Made by a program: the position numbers and the translations under genes. Positions 23,395-32,354 of a DNA stretch of 64,000 nucleotides are shown here, piece by piece. Positions within the stretch are counted from its first letter, which is position 1, and the number at the start of each line of letters is the position of its first letter. This DNA comes from Emydura subglobosa (lineage: Eukaryota; Chordata; Testudines; Chelidae): assembly GCA_007922225.1 (NCBI GenBank), contig ML679956.1:72098111-72162110 (forward strand), in the 5' to 3' direction. The notes under the pieces are model-generated. The model did no database searches, had not been told where the DNA came from, and worked only from the letters and a program-made list of their open reading frames with translations.

Positions 23395-23630
23395 TGTAAG
23401 AAAGACAAGAAGTAATTATTTCACTCTACTCTGCACTGATAAGGCCTCAGTTGAAGTACTGTGTTTAGTTCTGAGCTTCACATTTCAGGAAAGATGTGGA
23501 CAAATTGGAGAAAGTCCAGAGGAGAGCAACAAAAAGGATTAAAGATCTAGAAAACCTGACCTATGAGGAAAGAATGAAAAAATGGGTTTTGTTTAGTCTG
23601 GAGAAAAGAAGACTGGGGGGAATGTGATAA
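23395..23630 (+). mobile_element. CR1 LINE, outer copy, 5' part
   Basis: Contains gcactgataaggcctcagtt, ctgagcttcacatttcagga, gatgtggacaaattggag, and gagcaacaaaaaggatta, then tttagtctggagaaaagaag. This is the conserved 3' end of CR1 ORF2. The element stops at gaatgtgataa and resumes at about 24444 with taatagttttcaagtctg, the next piece expected in CR1. It is thus interrupted by the inner copy. Confidence 0.85.
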
Positions 23631-24443
23631 GAAAGATCCTGGAGTTATTGTGGATAGTTCTCTGAAAAACATCTGCTCAATGTGTAGTGGCAGTCAAAAA
23701 AGCTAACAGAATGTCAGGAACCATTAGAAAAGGGATAAATAAGACAGAAAGTATCATAATGCCTCTATATAAATACCTGGTACGTCCACATCTTGAATAC
23801 CACGTGCAGATCTGGTTGCCCCATGACAAAAAAGATATATTAGAATTGGAAAAGGTACAGAGAATGGCAACAAAAATGATCAGGGGTATGGAACAGCTTC
23901 CATAATAAGGGAGATTAAGATGACAGACTTTTCAGCTTGGAAAAGAAATGACTATGGGCAGATATGATAGAGGTCTATAAAATTTTCACTGGTGTGGAGA
24001 AAGTGAATAAGGAAATATTATTTACTCCTTCACATAACACAGGAACTACGGATCAACCAATGAATAGGTAGCAGGTTTAAAACAAACAAAATAAAGTACT
24101 TCTTCACACAATGCACAGTTAACCTGTGGAACTCTTTTGCCCAGGGATGTTGTGAAAGCCAAAACCATAACAGGGTTCAAAAAAAAGAACTAGGTAAATT
24201 CATGGAGGATAGGACCATCAATTACTATTAGCTACAACGCACAGGGATGCAAGCCCATGCTCGATGTCCCTGGCCTTTATTTGCCAGAAGCTGGTAGTGA
24301 ACAACAGGGGATGGATCGCTCAATAATTGCCCTGTTCTTTTCATCCCCTCTGAAGCATCTGGCTTTGGCCACACTGGTGGAAGACAGGATGCTGGACTAG
24401 ATGGACCATTGGTTTGACTCAGTACGACCATTCTTGTGTTCTT
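23631..24443 (+). mobile_element. CR1 LINE, inner copy nested in another CR1
   Basis: Begins gaaagatcctggagttattg and runs through ggtacgtccacatcttgaat, gaattggaaaaggtacagag and ggatgctggactagatggac, ending at a ttcttgtgttctta tail. The tail differs from that of the outer CR1, so it belongs to a different subfamily. The short motif ataa occurs at both junctions (23627-23630 and 24444-24447), a possible 4-bp target duplication. Reading frames are broken by stops (for example after MIRGMEQLP). Confidence 0.85.
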
Positions 24444-24750
24444 ATAATAGTTTTCAAGTCTGTTACAAGAAGGAGGGTGAAAAACTGTTCTCATTAACCT
24501 CTGAGGCTAGGACAAGAAGCAACAGGCTTAAAGTTGGACATTAGAAAAACTTTCCTAATTGTCAGGGTAGTTAAGCACTGAAGCCAACTGCCTAGGGTGG
24601 GTTGGAGGTTCATCATTGGAGGTTTTTAAGAACAGGTTAGAAAAACATCTGTCAGGAATGGTCTAGTTATTATGTAGTCCTGCCTTGAGTGCAAGGGACT
24701 GGACTAGATGAACTCTTGAGGTCCCTTCCAATCCTACACTTCGATACTAT
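24444..24750 (+). mobile_element. CR1 LINE, outer copy, 3' part
   Basis: Continues the outer CR1 with ttttcaagtctgttacaaga, aggacaagaagcaacaggct, ggacattagaaaaactttcc and gactggactagatgaactct, and ends in ggtcccttccaatcctac. That is the usual CR1 3' terminus, at about 24745. Together with 23395-23630 it forms one 5'-truncated copy older than the inner insertion. Confidence 0.85.
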
Positions 24751-27282
24751 CTGCTCTATGGTAAGGTATTTCTTTCCTGTTCGTTCTCTCTGCTGTTTAC
24801 TGCTTTGTCATGCACAGCAGCAGCATGGTGAACAGCCTTTTTTAGTGCAGTTACATACCACATGTGAACACAGGATACAAACAATACATGAGATTCTAAA
24901 AGTGACTTCAAATTTGTAGTTAGCTTACTGCCCATGAAACAAATTTCTGCTGAAATTTATGAAGTCAGTTCAAACAAACCTGTAAACAAACCCAAATATT
25001 TTTTCTAGGAAGTTAGAAAGCATTAAATTAGCCAAAAGTAAAGAAAAATGAGTAAAAGATGATCTGTGCATAAGATTTCACTTTCAGGAGGATTGTGAAT
25101 ATGATTTTCTGTGCCACTCACTTTCTAAATACTGGGATTCTCAGTGAATGGAAGAAATGGATACAGCAATTTTAAGTCTTAAACAACCACATAACCAGTG
25201 CTGTATATTCATCCATGCTCTCACTCTAAGGAGATTATAGCCAATTGCTGAATCACTAGGATTCTGTTTTATTACTTAGAAAGAAAGACACTAGAAGAAT
25301 CAAGTTGAAAGAAACCCAAGAAAGCAAGACTATTCTGAACTACAGTTAAAATGGCACCTTTAATTCAGCTATGATACAAGGACTTCTCAGGATTTAATTT
25401 CACCAGGAAATTTTACATATCTGAAACTGATCTTCAGGGAAAAAAAAAAGCTGTCTATTCATAGCACTGTCAAAAATAATGACTACAATCTGGTATACAA
25501 TATTAGAAAAAAATGAATTACTTTATATTGCTGCTTAATATACACCTTCCCCGCAAATACAAATGTAATATTCTGTATTACACAGAAGGCAGAACAATTG
25601 CTTTTTCAGTAACACTTTTTTATTTTAATTTTTTTTTTAAAGCAGCAGGAGGCTCTTCTGCAGGTGCTGATGGAAACTTGAAATCTGACAGGGATGTGAT
25701 CTTTGATTGGCAGATACGCCTTTCCGAGGTCAGGAGAAAAAAATCTGTAAATTTGCCACATTGTGTGTGTTGAAATAAAACATAACTCATGGAGGTAAGT
25801 TGTTTTTAACATAATAAAACTAATTATTTGTCAAGATTCCACTGGTATTACACACACATGCATACGGCGATTGGAAATTTCCACAGAACAGATGATCTCT
25901 CAGTAGGTCACTAGATTTGCACATACGTGCACAATAAAATAGAATGGATTTTCAGTTTTAATATATAGGGAAGGACTTGTGCAAGCTGGTTTAAGAAGAA
26001 GCATATGGAAGGAGTGGGGCTCTTTTCAGAAATGTAGGGAATTTAAAAATTATCATTGAATACATTAAATTTTTAAATATGTAAAGTGAAGCACATAAAA
26101 GTTAAAAAACAAAATTTGCAATGAGTGTACTGAATGAGTTCATAGCAATAGTTAAGAACCATGCTTTATTGCATTCCTCTGTCATGTGCAGTGTTGTTAT
26201 ATTTTACTAATAGTAAAATCTCATCTTACATTGTTAATGCTTTATTTCATTTTAAAGCTGGGTGCCATGCTTTGATATAGTAAGACAGTTACAGCACTGG
26301 TTTATAGCTCTAATGGTTGTCAGTGCTGCTAAAATGATGAGAACTGAAGTTGGAAGCGATAGGAAAGCAATATAATAATCTAGCAGTGGATGTTGTACAC
26401 CACTAAAAGTTGATATTCCCAGGTTTCTAGTGATGTACGCTTTTTGCTTCTAGCCCTGATGATCTGAGAAATAAAGCTTTAAAACTGTCACTGGTCCTTC
26501 AGTGCAATGCTTTTTTGGCATTGATCCGGGACTACCAAAGGAAGCAATGATCCTGGAACAAGTATAATTTCCAACAGTTTTTCAGCTCCAAGAAAAGATG
26601 ATGATTGAGAGAAGTGATCTGTGTGGCTGAATACGAATCTCAATACAATTAAACTGCTGCACTAATGGGGCCCAATGATGGGCCTTAAGAAGCTGGGGTA
26701 TAAAAGAAAAATAGGGAGCCGTCAGGGAAATATTCAGATCTTTAGAGATACCGGACACCTGCAGGAGAGGGAATATAGCAATGTCCCCACAGACTTTCAC
26801 TGACAATGCCTTAAGAACTTTGCTATAGCACTAAATCTCAATAAGGTGAAGGAATAATGGGACACAGTGCTAAAAAGTATATTTGCGATTTAAAAAACAA
26901 AACAAAAAATCCAGAGTCCACATTAAAAGCAGCCTAAGACTTATCAACTCTTTGGCAAAAAAGCTTAAGTCCAAACAACTTTTAAAATCTCTAGATCAAA
27001 GACCATAAAATGTTTTTATTTGTTTTTGAAAAATAATTCCAACCTAACAACTTGTATTCCAAATTTAAACCAGATAACATAAACAGACCTATTAAGACCA
27101 AAAAACTATGATTCATAACAAAACCACCATCTTAATCAACTACAGTAACATGACTCTGAGGTTGCTGTTATACTTGAGTAGCTTGCACCAAGAAAACTAA
27201 AGCCTCATTTCACAGGTTCTATAATATCTCCAAAAGATCAGTTAAAATAATTGGGGCAAGTAGAAATAGAAGGAGCACAGTT

Positions 27283-27370
27283 CACAGAATCATAGGGTTA
27301 GGAGGGATTGAAAGTGTCATCTAGTCTAATCTCCTGCCAAGATGCAAGGTGTGTTGAGTCATAACCCACA
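27283..27370 (-). mobile_element. CR1 LINE 3' end, antisense fragment
   Basis: The plus strand reads cagaatcatagggttaggag, ggattgaaagtgtcatctag and tctaatctcctgcc, the reverse complement of a CR1 3' end (GGCAGGAGATTAGACTAGATGACACTTTC...). The element is therefore in the same sense as CTDSPL and lies about 370 bp downstream of micro-exon 3. Confidence 0.7.
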
Positions 27371-27740
27371 CCATTTAGTACTAGCGAGTTAATTTTTGTC
27401 CCCAATATGACTGTTAAATAATTTAATTTATTGGCTTTTGAGTAACTCTGTATATATATTTTCAAAGTGATAAAATTCAGAGTTAAGTTACATGATGGAC
27501 AGATGCAGATGATAGCTTTACAAAGCTGGACTGTTCCTTTGTTCCTATTAATTAGTTTTGTCTGTACACCTCACATGCACAGTTAAAGTAATTTACCTCA
27601 CAATTTTATACAACCTTGCAGATTAGAAAACAAATGTCTTATAATATGCAACACAGAACAGATCCAGTCAAATCCAACATAATATAAAATGAATCAAAGC
27701 AAAAACTATGAAAATTATTAAAAGGAATAAAAATACATAC

Positions 27741-27773
27741 ACTTGGTATGGGAATGACCTGCATCTGGTCACC
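27741..27773 (-). CDS. CTDSPL: CTDSPL exon 3, 33-nt in-frame micro-exon
   Basis: Encodes GDQMQVIPIPS, 11 residues in phase 0. The acceptor tract is TTTCTTTCCCCCCAG and the donor AGT|GTATGT. Human CTDSPL has GDQRQVIPIPS at this place, as I recall. Because the exon is 33 nt and phase 0 on both sides, skipping it keeps the frame; two human isoforms differing by 11 residues (276 and 265) are known to me. The segment lies in the flexible linker between the N-terminal region and the phosphatase domain. It is too short to show as an open reading frame and was found by its human counterpart and splice sites. Confidence 0.92.
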
Positions 27774-30340
27774 CTGGGGGGAAAGAAAAAATATCATTGT
27801 AAAGACTTTTGAAAGGGTGAAACAGAAATATCTGAAGCGTTAAATTTTGGCACTCAAACATTTTAACAAAAACACTCAAAATATTCAAGAACTCAACAAA
27901 AAATGACAAAATAGGTTCTTGCATTTTAGCTGCTAAAATGATTGGTTAGTATAACACAATATTCATGATTTTAGAAGACCATAAACTGATAAATTCCTTG
28001 CTTTACTTAATAAGAGGAAATAGGAAAATGTATCAGTGTTCATGTCAAGACTTCCTTTCTTCAAGTAATAGGGTCCACATGTCAGTTACAATTGGTGCTT
28101 CAGCCTCACTGAAGATTGGGTCAGATCCAGACTTGTCAGTTACTAGCAAGATCATTCAAATCTACTTTCTTAAATTACAGATTGTGTTAAATATAGTTTG
28201 AGGAAAAAGAATTTATCCTATTGCAGAGCTTGGTAAATTCCACCCCATAACAAACCTACAACCTTGGATGTTAATTTCAATCTCTATCTAGATGAACCAT
28301 CTGTCTCCAGGATGGTCCTGATGCGTGAACCTAATTGCTTGAAGAAAGGAAATTTTCAGGTAAGCATAAATACATTTTGCTATTCTTTTTTGTCCTAAGA
28401 TCCACAGACTGATTACAATAAGATTTCCGCAGCAATGTTCATCAAGGGTGGGAAGCAGGATCATCTTTTAAATATGGACATCCAAAATTAGGTAGATTAT
28501 ATATAAATATTTCCTCTACTTTTCCTTGGGCACTAAGGCATGGAGAATACTTCTGCTAAAAGAAGGAAGTGATATTATGACCAATATACAGAATTTGGTG
28601 AACTAGGCCTTCTAGCAGATCTCAATTACAGGAGATGTGACTGCTTTGCCTTCAGTTTGTCAGTGCTCCTACAGATTGGACTATGATGCTTAACTGAAGG
28701 AGGAATATTTCTTGAATACCATGATAGTTTTGAAGACTACCTGTCAATTAAAATTACAATACCAGATCTCAGAGAAAGCTCCCAACTTCAAATAAACTCA
28801 TCTGATTGAATATAGAAGCCATTAGGAGGCCTACTCTAGTTGGCAAGAAATATACCACCACCTCCTGTCAGGATTCAATCTGGGCAATGCTGTAAGGAGC
28901 AGAATGAGGTTCCAAGGTTGTCCACTGTGACTTGCAGGGTTGGAATAAGGCTGATCCCCAAAGACACATTTAATATTGGAAGCTGTGTACAAAACTTCCC
29001 TGTCCTTCACATGCTGAGAACATTACACTACACATACTTGACCTTTTCGCTTGGACGCTCTTATGTCACAAAACCATATTACAGGAACTCAAGGCTATGT
29101 TTCACTGGTTGAACATGGTAGTTAAACTGTGGACTTTGCATCAGACAGTAGAATAAGTTCTATTTGTTGACTTCTGTTTTGGGATCCTTGAGAGCAGTAA
29201 TTACTTCATCTAAATATTCATTTTTAAATCTGTCTGTGCCAAGATGGAGGATTGGTCTTGCAACAGCAGATCCCCTCTGAGAGAGACATCCCAAAGCCAA
29301 TGCTAGGTTAATCAATCCTGAGAGCCATAGCCTCTTCAGCCAGAAGTACAAAAACCAAATCACCACCACACTCTGGCTCCTATCTTTTCTATAATCCTGG
29401 GTAGAAGTGAAAAGCGTGGGAAGACCTATAGCACGGACTTTGCCCAGCTTTGCATGAGGATTTCACATCCCGGGGCCAAACTGTAGGGCACTTTATTTGC
29501 TGGTTCCAGATGCAAAGAGGTCAATCGTCAGACTGACAAATTGATTTACGCTGACTAAGGTATTTCTGGTGTAATCACCACTCTGCTAATCTGACTTCTG
29601 CCATGCAAAATTGGGGTTCCCTTTCCTCGGTGAGCAGTGCACACAGAGTTAAGGAACTTTGCTTTGCTGAGTACAGGAGATTTTCTCTTGGGTATGGGAC
29701 TGATCATGTTCTTCATAGTTATTCCGAAAACTCCATCAGACATGTTGACTGTCACAACCAGAACAGGTCTATTTTCCATTGAGTAAGCAGTGCTCTGGGA
29801 TCTCAGTGAATTATTTTGTTCCAGCTCATATCCATTCTCTGAACCCTTAAAACAAATCTGATTCACTGCATTCACCAGCCATGGAAACATAGAATGCACA
29901 ACTGGAGCTAGATCTCTGCCAACTAATGAGAGTAGGGTGAGATGCAATCCAGTAATTCCGAGTATTATATGAACTCTGCATCACTTAAGCCTGCCTGTGT
30001 ATTAGATCAGAATTCCTAATAGGCTCCAATAAGAATTGGATTTTTGTTTATGACACCACTTGTTTTCCATTATGACCATCTTCATCTTCTGTTAATGTTC
30101 CTCTGACCTGAGACCTTGTATCTGATGGTATTCATCCTCAGCCTAGGGCTGTGACTGATTCCCCTGGAACCATGTGTCTGGGTTTGCCCTGAATTCAAGA
30201 TACTCCAGGAAGCCTATGTATCACTGTGTGTGCGCTTCAGGTTATTCCTCAGCACTCTATAGCCAGCTTCTGGACAGAGGAGGCAGAGGCAAAGCCTGGC
30301 ATGGCAACCTGTAATAGAAGCTAGGATCAATAACCTAGTC

Positions 30341-30654
30341 CAGTGTTTCTCAATTAAATTTGGCCACGGAACCCTTTTGAACTCGATAAATAACTGCGGA
30401 ACCCCGCAAACTCTTAACAGTATTTTTACATATGGGGCCAAAAGAATGTTGAAATAAGCAAATTATATACAAACAACTAGGTCAGCGTTTCTCTATTAAA
30501 TATAAATTAAATTACACTTACACTCGATACCTTCCGCCAAAAAATCCGGGACATTTTCCCTTTTTCGGCAGCACGGAGAACAGCTGCTCGCGGAACCCTA
30601 ACAGTGTTCCCGCGGAACCCCAGGGTTCCACGGAACACCAATTGAGAAACACTG
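30341..30654. mobile_element. Non-autonomous hAT DNA transposon, 314 bp, with TSD
   Basis: The element is bounded by a perfect 15-bp terminal inverted repeat, CAGTGTTTCTCAATT, and flanked by exact 8-bp direct repeats ACCTAGTC at 30333-30340 and 30655-30662. An 8-bp target duplication with CAGTG...CACTG ends is diagnostic of hAT. The interior has no coding capacity. A second left-end-like sequence, CAGCGTTTCTCTATTAAAT, lies at 30483, suggesting an internal duplication. The GGAACCC and GGTTCC motifs near both ends form subterminal inverted repeats. Confidence 0.93.
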
Positions 30655-31175
30655 ACCTAGTCATTAGCTCATGGAGATCTGCAGTGGCAGCTGGGATCAA
30701 AACAGCAACACTTTCCTGATCTTTCAGGTGTGGCATGAAATCCCTATATCCTTCTATTACACTTTCCAAGGATGCATGAGAACAGATATACAGGCACAGC
30801 TTGTCTACGGCAACTGCAGACCTCTTAAGTGTAATTTCTCAGTACTTTGTCTGAATTTTGTTTTTTTTTAATATATATTTTACTACTTGATTTTTTAACT
30901 CTGATTCAGACTGCTAGCCTTCATCCACTAAGGAAGAAGAATTCCCTTTGTGGGTGTATGTGTATACATACACCTAAAGGAATGAACATACATCTATCTA
31001 ACATTTTTATCTATGACCTGGAAGAAAACATCAAATCACCACAGATAAAAGTTTACAGATGACACAAAAATTGGGGGTGTGGTAAATAATGAAAAGGAGT
31101 CACTAATTCAGAGAAATATGGATTGCTTGATAAATTGGGTGTAAGCAAACAATGTGTGTTTTAATATGGCTAAAT

Positions 31176-31219
31176 GTAAATATATATATCTATATATATC
31201 TATATCTATATATATATCT
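31176..31219 (+). repeat. (TATATC)n / (TA)n microsatellite inside CR1
   Basis: An array of TATATATATC and TATATC units sits where the CR1 copy at 14975-15195 has the single sequence ttatacatctagg. The array therefore expanded from the element's own TATACATC. Confidence 0.85.
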
Positions 31220-31273
31220 AGGAACAAAGAACGTAGGCCATAGAATGCAGGATGAGTGACTATCATGGAAAAC

Positions 31274-31673
31274 NNNNNNNNNNNNNNNNNNNNNNNNNNN
31301 NNNNNNNNNNNNNNNNNNNNNNNNNNNNNNNNNNNNNNNNNNNNNNNNNNNNNNNNNNNNNNNNNNNNNNNNNNNNNNNNNNNNNNNNNNNNNNNNNNNN
31401 NNNNNNNNNNNNNNNNNNNNNNNNNNNNNNNNNNNNNNNNNNNNNNNNNNNNNNNNNNNNNNNNNNNNNNNNNNNNNNNNNNNNNNNNNNNNNNNNNNNN
31501 NNNNNNNNNNNNNNNNNNNNNNNNNNNNNNNNNNNNNNNNNNNNNNNNNNNNNNNNNNNNNNNNNNNNNNNNNNNNNNNNNNNNNNNNNNNNNNNNNNNN
31601 NNNNNNNNNNNNNNNNNNNNNNNNNNNNNNNNNNNNNNNNNNNNNNNNNNNNNNNNNNNNNNNNNNNNNNNNN
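31274..31673. other. Assembly gap, 400 N
   Basis: Exactly 400 N, inside the CR1 element. Reading frames that span it are artefacts. Confidence 0.99.
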
Positions 31674-32208
31674 AGTGTGTCCAGTTCTGGGGTCCATAAT
31701 TCCAGAAGAATGTTGATAAATTGGAGAGAGTTCAGAGAAGAGCCAGGGGAATGATTAAAGGATTAGAAGACATGTCTTATAGCGATATTCAAGGAGATCA
31801 ATCTCTTTAGCTCAACAAAAAGGTCACGGGTGACTTGATTACAGTTTAAGCATCTCCATGGGGAGCAAATAATTAATAATGGGCTCTTCAATCTAGCAGA
31901 GAAAGGATACCATGAGCCAATGGCTGGAAGCTGAAGCTAGACAAATTCAGACTGGAAATAAGACGTACATTTTTAACAGCGAGAGTAATTAACCATTGGA
32001 ACAATTTACAAAGAGTCGTGGTGGACATTTTTAAATCAAGATTGGACTCTCTGCTCGATCCCCATGTGATATGCTCTAGGGAATTATCTGAGGAAGTTCC
32101 ATGCGCTATGTTCAACAGAAAATCAGACTAGACTATCACAATTGTCCCTTCTGGCCCGGGTATCTAGGAATCTATGGCCTGATCTTTTTTGCATTGATCT
32201 GCAATGCT

Positions 32209-32354
32209 GCACTCTGTAAGGGTGAGCAGGGGAACCCAACACTGATGATTAATCCTTATGATGCACTTCATGAAGGTATCCAGGGGAATCAAACACTGAG
32301 GATCATCCGCCCTGCTACACTTTGTGAAGGAGAGGAGGGGAAACAGAACTGATT
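32209..32354 (+). repeat. 54-bp tandem repeat, about 2.7 copies
   Basis: Unit 1 (32209-32262) and unit 2 (32263-32316) are both 54 bp and share the plan gcact...gaagg/aaggg...caggggaa.c.aacactga.gat.atcc. Unit 3 (from 32317) starts acactttgtgaagg and keeps aggggaaacagaactgat before the pattern is lost. It starts about 30 bp after the CR1 3' end. Confidence 0.8.

Larger units (their letters stand above)
18661..27740 (-). other. CTDSPL: CTDSPL intron 3
   Basis: Intron of 9,080 bp with donor GTATGT and acceptor CTTCAG. It contains an L2/CR1-like tail, an antisense MIR-type SINE, a nested pair of CR1 insertions (about 23395-24750) and a short antisense CR1 end, listed separately. The other stretches (about 21100-23390 and 24760-27280) are AT-rich and hold nothing I can name. 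The frame at 25640-25745 with a plus-strand acceptor-like tract has no recognised homologue. Confidence 0.75.
30995..32180 (+). mobile_element. CR1 LINE 3' half, interrupted by an assembly gap
   Basis: Left part: acatttttatctatgacctg, gacacaaaaattgggggtgt, ggctaaatgtaaat, then a microsatellite, then tctaggaacaaagaacgtag. After the gap: gtgtccagttctggggtcca, gttgataaattggagagagt, tgggctcttcaatctagcag and ccattggaacaatttacaaa, ending with a CR1 3' terminus near ttctggcc...aatctatgg. It is well preserved compared with the other copies and sense to the plus strand, so antisense to CTDSPL. ORF2 is not open. Confidence 0.88.

Noticed and set aside
25606..25812. Possible plus-strand exon after a T-rich tract ending in AG (GSSAGADGNLKSDRD...)
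   Set aside because: Acceptor-like tract present, but no known homologue, no paired exons, and it is opposite in strand to CTDSPL.
29555..29947. 130-codon open frame on the minus strand in intron 2
   Set aside because: No recognisable domain, no splice context matching the gene, and sequence composition like the surrounding intron. Possibly within an unnamed old repeat.
31252..31716. Frames of 144-154 codons spanning the N block
   Set aside because: Artefacts of translating unknown bases as open sequence.
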